DNA of 41,196 nt from a virus, in IMG/VR virus record IMGVR_UViG_3300046413_000413, positions 1 to 41,196 of that record; one strand, given 5' to 3'. Positions within the stretch are counted from its first letter, which is position 1; each line of letters begins with the position of its first letter. The position numbers were made by a program, and so were the translations under genes. This document shows, one piece after another, positions 24,418 to 30,198 of the stretch. The notes under the pieces were generated by a model, which saw nothing but the letters and a program-made list of their open reading frames with translations, ran no database searches and was not told the DNA's origin.

Positions 24418-24628
24418 TCACATCCGAACCTTGACAACTGAATACGCTTGGGAGCCGATCCGCTCCAATCGCAGGCAAGCCGGGCACCACGTCCAGCTCT
24501 CGCTCTGCAATCTCACCGGCTCACCCCTTCGCGGGGCTGCTCCCAGGCAATGCGAGGAAACCAACCTGAAGGCACGGCACACAAGCCGGTAAGCAACCCT
24601 TCAGACCACCCAACCAACGGACCAAACC

Positions 24629-24799
24629 ATGCGACACATTGTCACCAGGTACGAAGGAATCGAGGCAGGCTGGCAGCCAGTAGGCCGTCCCAAGACACAG
24701 CAAGATGCACAACGTCTCGCAGTGTTACGGGCACGGATCAACCCTCATCGGATCTATCGCGTAGCAGCGTTAGCGCCTGAGCTGCCTAGCTTCGTTTGA
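24629..24799 (+). CDS. Small conserved protein of unknown function
   Basis: A 56-residue protein starting MRHIVTRYEGIEAGWQPVG and containing RPKTQQDAQRLAVLRARINP then RIYRVAALAPE. I remember similar short proteins (RHIVTRxEGIExGWQPVGRP-type) in marine phages and Synechococcus. It is the first gene after the gene-free stretch. The leader before ATG is CA-rich with no Shine-Dalgarno site. Function unknown. Confidence 0.65.
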   Translation: MRHIVTRYEGIEAGWQPVGRPKTQQDAQRLAVLRARINPHRIYRVAALAPELPSFV

Positions 24800-24801
24800 T
24801 C

Positions 24802-25005
24802 GTGTCAAACATCACCCAGTCCGCGGTTATCCGCTCTGTACTTCCAGAAGTGTATGAGCGGATTTCCGCCGGTACGTTCGATGATGAGCAGCTTTACGAA
24901 GCTCTTTGTGTCATCGTTCGGATGGAATCAGAGACACGTTCCGACGCTCAGTGCGAAGAACTAGCGGATAAGGTCCACACTTGGATCACCGCTCACATCG
25001 CCTAA
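24802..25005 (+). CDS. Small acidic protein of unknown function
   Basis: A 67-residue protein from GTG 24802 (69 from TTG 24796). It is helical and acidic: VLPEVYERISAGTFDDEQLY, CVIVRMESETRSDAQCEELA, ending KVHTWITAHIA. The TTG start would overlap the stop of the preceding gene. I do not recognise a family. A terminator follows directly. Confidence 0.6.
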   Translation: MSNITQSAVIRSVLPEVYERISAGTFDDEQLYEALCVIVRMESETRSDAQCEELADKVHTWITAHIA

Positions 25006-25011
25006 TCAATC

Positions 25012-25038
25012 GCCCGGTTTCGGCCGGGCTTCCCCTTT
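25012..25038 (+). terminator. Rho-independent terminator (short T tract)
   Basis: A 6-bp stem GCCCGG/CCGGGC with loop TTTCGG, followed by TTCCCCTTT. The T tract is broken by C residues, so it may be leaky. Confidence 0.65.
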
Positions 25039-25060
25039 CGTTCCAACAAACAACAACACC

Positions 25061-25321
25061 ATGGACCACAAAGTCACCCATCGTTTCGATGCTTCCGGTT
25101 GCCGCTTATCGCTTCGAGCTTTCGAGATTGAAGCAAGGACGGCGACGGGTAGCGTTGAGTTACGGAGCATTGGCAAAGAGATTCTTAGGAGTTCAATCCT
25201 TGACTATGTTTCATCTGAAAGATGGAACGATGACGGGAGGGATCACCTAGAGGATGTGATCAAGCACGCGACGGAAGCGATCCGCAAGATCGACGAAGCT
25301 GCGGAAGCTGCCAAGAACTAA
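25061..25321 (+). CDS. Early protein of unknown function
   Basis: An 86-residue protein: a basic N-terminal part with many short strands (HRFDASGCRLSLRAFEIEAR) and a C-terminal helix (IKHATEAIRKIDEAAEAAKN). It is bounded by terminators on both sides and so is probably a single-gene unit or part of a leaky series. The leader CAACAAACAACAACACC before ATG has no G and no Shine-Dalgarno site. No family recognised. Confidence 0.65.
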   Translation: MDHKVTHRFDASGCRLSLRAFEIEARTATGSVELRSIGKEILRSSILDYVSSERWNDDGRDHLEDVIKHATEAIRKIDEAAEAAKN

Positions 25322-25328
25322 AGGAATC

Positions 25329-25352
25329 GCCCGGCTCTGCCGGGCTTTCCTC
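25329..25352 (+). terminator. Rho-independent terminator
   Basis: A perfect 7-bp stem GCCCGGC/GCCGGGC with loop TCT, followed by TTTCCTCTT. Confidence 0.75.
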
Positions 25353-25390
25353 TTGTCTGTTAGTATTCTAGAGAACCAATTAACCACACT

Positions 25391-25549
25391 ATGCAAACTT
25401 ACAAAATCGTTCGCTGGTTTAATCCGACCTTGCATAAGCAAACCCGCACGATCAAAACAGGTTTAACAGAAGATCAAGCGCAAGCACACTGCAGCCATCC
25501 CGACACTCGCAAGGCTGAGGTTTGGTTTGACTGTTACGTCAAGGAGTAA
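25391..25549 (+). CDS. Small conserved phage protein (TxEEAQAHC-type)
   Basis: A 52-residue protein: MQTYKIVRWFNP, then RTIKTGLTEDQAQAHCSHP and a C-terminal VWFDCYVKE. The pattern KIVRxF...TIKxGLTxEEAQAHCxxPxT...WFDxY is one I remember from short proteins of many unrelated phages. Function unknown; two Cys and conserved aromatics suggest a small compact fold. A terminator precedes and follows it. Confidence 0.8.
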   Translation: MQTYKIVRWFNPTLHKQTRTIKTGLTEDQAQAHCSHPDTRKAEVWFDCYVKE

Positions 25550-25567
25550 CCACTCCAACAACACACT

Positions 25568-25593
25568 GGCTGGCCTAACGGCTGGCCTTTTTT
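25568..25593 (+). terminator. Rho-independent terminator
   Basis: GGCTGGCC, loop TAAC, GGCTGGCC forms an 8-bp RNA stem with two G-U pairs, followed by six T. Confidence 0.8.
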
Positions 25594-25617
25594 CATCCGT
25601 ACCAATCAATCAAACTC

Positions 25618-25908
25618 ATGATGCTCTGCTCTGGCCCACTTATTCGCACGAAATTTATCGGGCCCACTACTCACCGATGCTCGCGAATCACGGCTTCGCA
25701 TAAGCGAGACAATGATCAAACCTGGCGAGCGACGCTCGAATGGGACAACGACCTCGACGCAATGGAAAACGCGAAAGCCGCAGCACTGGCCTTGATCGAA
25801 ACGTCGCCAATGGCTGAATGGCAAGTTCAGCTTTTAGCCAGTGGATACGATCAAGACCACTATTACTTCATTGCGTCATCCGTACCAACACAATCAACCC
25901 CGGCTTAG
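25618..25908 (+). CDS. Conserved early protein (GPTxHRxSRIxA-type)
   Basis: A 96-residue protein with TKFIGPTTHRCSRITASHKR near the N terminus, then WDNDLDAMENAKAAALALIE and a C-terminal WQVQLLASGYDQDHYYFI. The block FIGPTxHRxSRIxAxHKR recalls short proteins of marine phages and cyanobacteria; no function known to me. The stop TAG lies in the loop of the following terminator, so the last four codons form its left arm. Start is ATGATG at 25618; the second ATG is equally possible. Confidence 0.75.
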   Translation: MMLCSGPLIRTKFIGPTTHRCSRITASHKRDNDQTWRATLEWDNDLDAMENAKAAALALIETSPMAEWQVQLLASGYDQDHYYFIASSVPTQSTPA

Positions 25909-25924
25909 GCCGGGCCTTTTTTTT
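25899..25924 (+). terminator. Rho-independent terminator overlapping a stop codon
   Basis: A 6-bp stem CCCGGC/GCCGGG with loop TTAG, followed by CC and eight T. The stop codon TAG of the upstream gene is within the loop. Confidence 0.85.
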
Positions 25925-25944
25925 ATTCAATCAACTAACCAACC

Positions 25945-26205
25945 ATGAACACTCTCTATCGTGCGCCACTCCTTGATCCTGAGACTAAGGAACTCTCAAA
26001 TGATCATTATCAAGTGATGACTACGGCCCAATGGTGGAAGCTTGCGATGTGGTCTATGGAGACAGGTAAAGACGTTAAGACCCTATTGCGAGAATTTAAC
26101 CCGACAGCAGAAGAAGAATCACCCACAACCATCCGGCTGGCAGGCATTATTCCAACTTGTGGAATGCCTGGATGCCTTGATTCTGATGGATCAGTCCACA
26201 CCTAA
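25945..26205 (+). CDS. Early protein of unknown function
   Basis: An 86-residue protein with an N-terminal YRAPLLDPETKELSNDHYQV, a hydrophobic helix (TAQWWKLAMWSMETG) and a C-terminal CGMPGC pair of cysteines. The leader AATCAACTAACCAACC has no G. A strong terminator follows. I do not recognise the family. Confidence 0.6.
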   Translation: MNTLYRAPLLDPETKELSNDHYQVMTTAQWWKLAMWSMETGKDVKTLLREFNPTAEEESPTTIRLAGIIPTCGMPGCLDSDGSVHT

Positions 26206-26226
26206 GCCACCGTTCCAACAAACACC

Positions 26227-26251
26227 AGACCCCAGCTAGGGGTCTTTTTTT
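26227..26251 (+). terminator. Rho-independent terminator
   Basis: A perfect 7-bp stem AGACCCC/GGGGTCT with loop AGCTA, leading into a run of seven T. It closes the series of single early genes. Confidence 0.92.
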
Positions 26252-26262
26252 ATGCTTTGCTG

Positions 26263-26292
26263 TTGACGGCTGGCCGATATTGATGCAATACT
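26263..26292 (+). promoter_or_regulatory. Candidate early promoter for the 26.3-28.6 kb operon
   Basis: TTGACG and AATACT with 18-base spacing, directly after a strong terminator and 27 bases before the first gene of a tightly packed operon. The position makes it more credible than the boxes alone. Confidence 0.55.
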
Positions 26293-26318
26293 AGAGGAGT
26301 GCAAAGCACAATCAACCA

Positions 26319-26534
26319 ATGAATCAACCAAAGCAACAAACCCACGTCTTTCATCTTTGCCAGTACACCGAACGACACGGCCATCAAGTCGTTTATCAAC
26401 TGGTCACGTCACAAAATGATGCTGACGAGTTAGCGGACGACTGGAATCAACAGTTAGCGCAACGCGGAATCCCTGGCTCCGTCTGCTCTTGGTACACCAC
26501 AGGCCCGCACCAGAACACTTTAGGATTTAACTAA
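26319..26534 (+). CDS. Small early operon protein of unknown function
   Basis: A 71-residue protein, His/Gln-rich: THVFHLCQYTERHGHQVVYQ, then a helix with acidic residues (DADELADDWNQQLAQRG). First gene of an operon in which the next genes start in TAATG or ATGA overlaps. The GAGGAG at 26294-26299 is too far upstream to act as its ribosome site, and the leader CACAATCAACCA is CA-rich. Confidence 0.6.
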   Translation: MNQPKQQTHVFHLCQYTERHGHQVVYQLVTSQNDADELADDWNQQLAQRGIPGSVCSWYTTGPHQNTLGFN

Positions 26535-26728
26535 TGAATCACCACGTCATCCTCACAGACGAAGAGCAGAACATGGCGGTTAACGCTCTTGCATTCTTCT
26601 ATGAGTTCTTTAAGTACAACGGCGACGACTACCGCGCCGAAGTTGTCAAAGAATGGCAGGATGTAGCTGATGACAGCAACATTCAACAGTTCGATTTATT
26701 TGCTACTAAAATCGCAACCTCAAACTAA
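26534..26728 (+). CDS. Small early operon protein of unknown function
   Basis: A 64-residue, mostly helical protein: LTDEEQNMAVNALAFFYEFF followed by DYRAEVVKEWQDVADDSN. The ATG overlaps the stop of the previous gene (TAATG). No family recognised; aromatic residues in the first helix suggest protein-protein contact. Confidence 0.6.
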   Translation: MNHHVILTDEEQNMAVNALAFFYEFFKYNGDDYRAEVVKEWQDVADDSNIQQFDLFATKIATSN

Positions 26729-26925
26729 TGAATCACGACAAAGACGACTTCATGCTCCCCAGTGAGCTTGAGCCAGCATGGCCGCCATCAGACGATGACA
26801 TCGACGCCATGGAGCTGGATGCCTACGACCGTCAGAAGCTTCAAGATTTAATCGATCATGAGCTGTTCATGGACGAAATGGCAGGCGTTCCAACACCAGC
26901 AGAACTCAACCCAAACCTCAGATGA
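26728..26925 (+). CDS. Small acidic early protein of unknown function
   Basis: A 65-residue, very acidic protein (PPSDDDIDAMELDAYDRQKL, LIDHELFMDEMAG). It is joined by TAATG to the gene before and by ATGA to the gene after. Strong negative charge is common in phage proteins that mimic DNA or block host enzymes, but nothing more specific can be said. Confidence 0.6.
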   Translation: MNHDKDDFMLPSELEPAWPPSDDDIDAMELDAYDRQKLQDLIDHELFMDEMAGVPTPAELNPNLR

Positions 26926-27092
26926 AAGAACTCACAGCCGAATGGACAGGCGTCACGCTCCAGGACTTCATTGAACTCGACAATGAGGATCTGGCTCACA
27001 TTGAGCACCTGTTGATGGACGAATGCGCTTGTACACCTAAAACCGAAATCCTGTTAGCCAAGATTCGGATCCTCCAGCACTGCACCCTTTAA
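26922..27092 (+). CDS. Small acidic early protein of unknown function
   Basis: A 56-residue protein: MKELTAEWTGVTLQDFIELD, then EDLAHIEHLLMDECACTPKT and a short basic C-terminal helix. The ATG overlaps the preceding stop (ATGA). The CxC pair and acidic helices resemble its upstream neighbour in style only. Confidence 0.6.
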   Translation: MKELTAEWTGVTLQDFIELDNEDLAHIEHLLMDECACTPKTEILLAKIRILQHCTL

Positions 27093-27121
27093 TTTTTTGT
27101 CCAACTTTTCCAATTCGTCTT

Positions 27122-27481
27122 ATGTCAACCCAGCAGGAAGTCCAAGCCCGCCTCAGTTACACAAGAGCAATGCTCGAACGAGGCATCCGTACCGCTTCAG
27201 TCGCCACAATGGTTAGCGCCAAGTTTTGCGTCTCACGTTCCACCGCTTACAACGACATCACAGCTTCACAAGCTGAGATCGACTTGAGCGAAGACGGACC
27301 AAGCTTGGAGGAGTCTTCCGAACCAATCAACACCAACAGCGTCCTAGCGATGCTTCAGCACCGCCTGGAGGTGTCTGTGGCTACTGGTGACGACAAAGCA
27401 GTATGCAGCTTAATTAAAGCTATGAACCAAGCCAAACAATGGAATGGGTACAACACCCAGTCCGTATCACCCTTCGCCTAA
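27122..27481 (+). CDS. HTH protein, possible regulator or small terminase-like
   Basis: A 119-residue protein. Residues about 8-50 form a helix-turn-helix (ARLSYTRAMLERGIRTASVA, KFCVSRSTAYNDITAS). An acidic linker (DLSEDGPSLEESSE) leads to a C-terminal helix pair (LAMLQHRLEVSVATGDDKAV). The plan is like that of the probable small terminase at 23671, and a packaging role cannot be excluded. Its position in an early operon makes a regulator somewhat more likely. Confidence 0.6.
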   Translation: MSTQQEVQARLSYTRAMLERGIRTASVATMVSAKFCVSRSTAYNDITASQAEIDLSEDGPSLEESSEPINTNSVLAMLQHRLEVSVATGDDKAVCSLIKAMNQAKQWNGYNTQSVSPFA

Positions 27482-27488
27482 CGCACCA

Positions 27489-27734
27489 ATGAACGTCAAC
27501 ACTGAATCCGGTGGCTTCCTGATCGCAAGCTTGGGACGTTACACAAGCAAAACGGAGAAGATCATCTTCTTCAAAACCAGAGCTGGTTCTCTGGTTAGCA
27601 GCTACTACATCAGCACCTTCAATGCAATCAAAGAAGGTAATGGTTTGATGCTGTCTAACTCTTGCGATCCTGATCAAGTCATCGATGCTGATCAAGTCGC
27701 CAAATGTAAAACTTTCATCCGTAACCACTCATGA
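27489..27734 (+). CDS. Small early protein of unknown function
   Basis: An 81-residue protein starting MNVNTESGGFLIASLGRYTS, with central KIIFFKTRAGSLVSSYYIST and a C-terminal helix. I use ATG 27489, 7 bases after the previous stop; an in-frame upstream ATG would lie inside that gene. Strand-rich, no family recognised. Confidence 0.6.
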   Translation: MNVNTESGGFLIASLGRYTSKTEKIIFFKTRAGSLVSSYYISTFNAIKEGNGLMLSNSCDPDQVIDADQVAKCKTFIRNHS

Positions 27735-27955
27735 CTTATCACTATTTACCAAAAGAAGAATATGAGGTTTACAAGCTTGAAAGAATACTAAAGCAGCTTG
27801 AAGGCATCGTTAATCGTGAAAATAAACGGCATGAAATGGATCAACATCTTCATAGTCACACGACAGAGCTCCTTGAGCTGGAGTTAATACCAGCTCTTGA
27901 AGCTGAAGTAAATTACGACCCAACACCAGACACAGCCTACGATTTCTTCCACTAA
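27731..27955 (+). CDS. Small coiled-coil protein, tandem paralogue 1
   Basis: A 74-residue protein with a helical first half (YKLERILKQLEGIVNRENKR) and the block HEMDQHLHSHTTELLELELI, ending PALEAEVNYDPTP plus a short tail. The next gene encodes a clear relative with the same order of blocks and the same DPTP ending. ATGA overlap with the gene before, TAATG with the gene after. Function unknown. Confidence 0.65.
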   Translation: MTYHYLPKEEYEVYKLERILKQLEGIVNRENKRHEMDQHLHSHTTELLELELIPALEAEVNYDPTPDTAYDFFH

Positions 27956-28158
27956 TGAATCAAGAACTGATTACACAAGAGCTAGAAATAGCTAAACTCC
28001 AGCAGATTCTCGAAGAACTCCAGTCCATTATTGAGCGTGAAAAAAAGCGCCATATGATGGATGAACACCTTACCCATTCAATGCGAGATCTTCTTGAATA
28101 TGAGATCATCCCAATGCTTGAAGCTGAAGTGTATTACGACCCAACACCACAGTATTGA
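27955..28158 (+). CDS. Small coiled-coil protein, tandem paralogue 2
   Basis: A 67-residue relative of the preceding gene product: KLQQILEELQSIIEREKKRH, MMDEHLTHSMRDLLEYEIIP, MLEAEVYYDPTP. About half of aligned residues agree by eye, so this is a tandem duplication. The third gene (28162) also starts MNKELI and may be a more distant relative. The paralogues could form hetero-oligomers through the coiled coil; this is inference. Confidence 0.65.
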   Translation: MNQELITQELEIAKLQQILEELQSIIEREKKRHMMDEHLTHSMRDLLEYEIIPMLEAEVYYDPTPQY

Positions 28159-28161
28159 TCA

Positions 28162-28449
28162 ATGAACAAAGAACTAATCTCACGACAACAAGCTGACCGT
28201 GCCATCAACCAATTACTTTCTGTCATCATCGGCAGAAAGCAAGCGATAGCCTCCAATCATCTTGAAAACTATATTCCAGAACGTTTGGAATTTAGTCTTA
28301 AATTGATTGCTCAAGAGATGGAGGCCGACATAAAATTAAATGACCCTGAAATAGTTGGCGCTGCCTTGAGTAGATCTCAACGCAAACTTTCTAGCGTTCA
28401 ATCATTAAAGGTTTTGTCTACCTTAATTAGAGAGGTTGAGTGGTCATGA
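28162..28449 (+). CDS. Small helical early protein of unknown function
   Basis: A 95-residue helical protein: RQQADRAINQLLSVIIGRKQ, then ENYIPERLEFSLKLIAQEME, and a basic C-terminal half (SRSQRKLSSVQSLKVLSTLI). The first ten residues resemble those of the paralogue before it, but the rest does not align clearly. ATGA overlap with the next gene. Confidence 0.6.
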   Translation: MNKELISRQQADRAINQLLSVIIGRKQAIASNHLENYIPERLEFSLKLIAQEMEADIKLNDPEIVGAALSRSQRKLSSVQSLKVLSTLIREVEWS

Positions 28450-28610
28450 CTAGTTTTTCTAGTTGGTCTAAAAGACCAGAAGATATGAGAGCAGCCGCTA
28501 AAACTAGGGCGATCGCTGCGCTCCATCAAAAACATAGTAAAGGACTTACTACTCTTGAACGTGCTTACCTTCATGCCCTAAAAACTGGCCGCCTTGATCT
28601 TGATGATTAA
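28446..28610 (+). CDS. Small basic early protein of unknown function
   Basis: A 54-residue protein: SSWSKRPEDMRAAAKTRAIA then GLTTLERAYLHALKTGRLDL. Last gene of the early operon, starting in an ATGA overlap. Its TAA stop overlaps the stop of the convergent minus-strand gene within the four bases TTAA (28607-28610). A GCGATCGC (HIP1) site is inside it. Confidence 0.6.
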   Translation: MTSFSSWSKRPEDMRAAAKTRAIAALHQKHSKGLTTLERAYLHALKTGRLDLDD

Positions 28611-28789
28611 CAATATGGCCAGCTAACTTCTAGCTCTTCCTCCCATGAATGGCCGCTTATCGGACGTTCCAATATATAAGCAGTCAGCAGACGTTTCATC
28701 TCTATAAATGGGATTTCGACTTCTGCGGCTGCTTTTGCCACATTCTTTTTGCCGCGATAACAAAGGTCTAACGCTTCTTCAAGCTTCAT
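28607..28789 (-). CDS. Small HTH-like protein downstream of nuclease
   Basis: A 60-residue protein: MKLEEALDLCYRGKKNVAKA, VEIPFIEMKRLLTAYI, then EELEVSWPYC. The first 40 residues look like a short HTH. I recall similar proteins (LCYRGxxNVxKAAxEVxxPFxEMKRL, ending LSWPF) in cyanophages. The ATG forms ATGA with the stop of the nuclease gene, so the two are coupled. An in-frame upstream start would overlap the nuclease by 57 bases and is less likely. Confidence 0.65.
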   Translation of the reverse strand: MKLEEALDLCYRGKKNVAKAAAEVEIPFIEMKRLLTAYILERPISGHSWEEELEVSWPYC

Positions 28790-29607
28790 CCCACCGCTCC
28801 AGCAACCACCATCGCCATATATCGGTCCATACGCTCTTGCCACCTGACCTCGCAGCCACGCATCTCAAGCTCGCTAAGCATTCGCAGCTGGATGGTCCCA
28901 TTAGGTTTGCCGATAATTACCGCTCCACCACCAACACGGATGCCAGCTCTTTCATATAAAGCGAGGCTATAAGCACCAAGCTGGTCCTGGTGATCCTTTA
29001 ACCAGGCTTCGGGCTTGTCTGTTTCCCTGCCGCTCGTCTTAAAGTCGCAGATTGTCAGTCCTAGCTCTGTGTCCAGCAAGGCGTCTGCTGTTCCGGCAAA
29101 ACCTGATGAATGGCTAACACTGAATTCCGAGGCATGAATGGCCGTTACCGCTCCACTTACCAGCCAGTCGGATAAACCTCTGGCGTACTCACGGGCTGCC
29201 CACGATACCTTCGGCGCTCCTTTCTCTGACTTCTTAAGTGCCCAGGTGGTGATGGCTTTTGGAGGACGTGCCAAACCATCATCCCAAACCTTCCACGCTC
29301 CTTTCTTGTTGGCACTTTGACGTGCCAGCTTGGCTGCTGTCTTGAGTACATACTCGCAATGCTCATGGGCAACAGTACCCCGGTCACAGGCAAGATCACG
29401 CTCCAATGAACTGCCAGGTCTCTTGGACCATCGTGCCAATGCATCTTTCTGGGATTGAGGGGCTGTGTGCTTCAGAATATGGGTGACAGAGTGATATATC
29501 TGTCCTTCTTGATCTCTGTAAACCCTGAATGGGCCAGAGTTATCTTGTTCCAGTTGCCATCGACGCAGTGACGCCAATATGTCTTGGGCGTCAGGCTGCT
29601 CCGTCAT
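28786..29607 (-). CDS. PD-(D/E)XK (RecB/Cas4-like) nuclease
   Basis: A 273-residue nuclease. The motifs run in the expected order: RGTVAHEHCEY (His81), a Glu161 before SVSHSSGFAGTADALLD (Asp175), ICDFKTS (Asp188, Lys190) and DQLGAYSLALYE (Gln209). This is the RecB-family exonuclease pattern seen in phage recombination and end-processing enzymes. No Cas4-type Cys cluster is evident. GAGG lies about 5 bases before ATG 29607, so I prefer it to ATG 29616. It overlaps the preceding gene and sits in a minus-strand operon with a probable ssDNA-binding protein, as in exonuclease/annealing systems. Confidence 0.85.
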   Translation of the reverse strand: MTEQPDAQDILASLRRWQLEQDNSGPFRVYRDQEGQIYHSVTHILKHTAPQSQKDALARWSKRPGSSLERDLACDRGTVAHEHCEYVLKTAAKLARQSANKKGAWKVWDDGLARPPKAITTWALKKSEKGAPKVSWAAREYARGLSDWLVSGAVTAIHASEFSVSHSSGFAGTADALLDTELGLTICDFKTSGRETDKPEAWLKDHQDQLGAYSLALYERAGIRVGGGAVIIGKPNGTIQLRMLSELEMRGCEVRWQERMDRYMAMVVAGAVG

Positions 29608-29788
29608 AGTCCTCATTTAATAGAGCTTCTGATTTTTCTTCCAGCCATTTACGCATTAGCTGGTTTGCTTTTGGCTCAATTAAATGGGCGCTCGAAACCC
29701 AACCTCTTAAATGACCAACGACGACAGCAACGGAACCGTCCTCTAAAAACTCTGTGACTGTCTCGGGTAGTTCTGTTGTACCGGGCAT
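29591..29788 (-). CDS. Small protein of unknown function
   Basis: A 65-residue protein: TELPETVTEFLEDGSVAVVV, HLRGWVSSAHLIEP and an acidic C-terminal helix (MRKWLEEKSEALLNEDYDGA). The first half resembles a small beta barrel. It overlaps the nuclease gene start by 17-26 bases. No family recognised. Confidence 0.6.
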   Translation of the reverse strand: MPGTTELPETVTEFLEDGSVAVVVGHLRGWVSSAHLIEPKANQLMRKWLEEKSEALLNEDYDGAA

Positions 29789-29819
29789 TAGACGCTCTTT
29801 CCCAAGACTAATTTACACC

Positions 29820-29844
29820 AAAAAGAAGGGGGCGCAAGGCCCCC
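29820..29844 (-). terminator. Rho-independent terminator (minus strand)
   Basis: On the minus strand a 6-bp stem GGGGGC/GCCCCC with loop CTTGC is followed by TTCTTTTT. It lies between the 113-residue helical protein gene and the nuclease operon, so part of the transcript probably stops here. Confidence 0.8.
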
Positions 29845-29853
29845 GCTCCAAGA

Positions 29854-30195
29854 TTACTCCTGGTCCTCCCAATACCCTCCGAGTTTATGGCCAGCCTTTC
29901 GCTCAGCTAAATGACGCAGGGAAACGTGAATGTCATGAAGCCAGTCGCGTTGATGATCCATAGTTTCATTTAACTCAGCCAAATGCTCGTCGATGTTCTC
30001 AAGGCTTTTGTCAAAGTATTGCCCTCCGTTTCGCGGAGCAAACTCTGAAAATCCATTTTCAACATTACTAAGAGCACTTTCAATGCCTTGAGTGTCGAAA
30101 TTCGGTGTTTCAGGAAGGTTGTTACCAATCCAACCAAGAGATTCTGAGATTGATGCCAAGGATTGGCTAACGGATTCGCTGATATGCGGCTCCAT
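29854..30195 (-). CDS. Helical protein of unknown function
   Basis: A 113-residue, acidic, helix-rich protein: ESVSQSLASISESLGWIGNN, then SNVENGFSEFAPRNGGQYFD and a heptad-like stretch LENIDEHLAELNETMDHQRD, with a basic end. It starts 3 bases after the stop of the ssDNA-binding-like gene. It may bind its neighbour; no family recognised. Confidence 0.6.
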   Translation of the reverse strand: MEPHISESVSQSLASISESLGWIGNNLPETPNFDTQGIESALSNVENGFSEFAPRNGGQYFDKSLENIDEHLAELNETMDHQRDWLHDIHVSLRHLAERKAGHKLGGYWEDQE

Positions 30196-30198
30196 GGT

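Larger units (their letters stand above)
24111..24628. other. Gene-free stretch with many inverted repeats
   Basis: No convincing reading frame is seen in these 518 bases. The stretch begins with overlapping hairpins: GCCAGTT/AACTGGC (24164-24181) and GGCACC/GGTGCC (24179-24202) share three bases, so only one can fully form. Two large inverted repeats follow (listed separately), then CCCC/GGGG with a TTCGC loop at 24524-24536. It lies between the small terminase terminator and the first early gene. By position it may hold the packaging site, an origin or the early control region. None of these can be proved from sequence alone. Confidence 0.7.

Noticed and set aside
24228-24437. 69-residue minus-strand frame over the two large inverted repeats
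   Set aside because: It is explained by the repeats; no start signal, no protein-like blocks.
24431-24459. Promoter with perfect TTGACA in the gene-free stretch
   Set aside because: At 17-base spacing the -10 position reads GCCGAT and the region is GC-rich; no acceptable -10 at 16-18 bases.
24448-24780. 110-residue plus-strand frame in the gene-free stretch
   Set aside because: It is out of frame with the MRHIVTRYEG gene that occupies its 3' part, and its 5' part crosses stable hairpins; composition is Ser/Pro/Arg/His noise.
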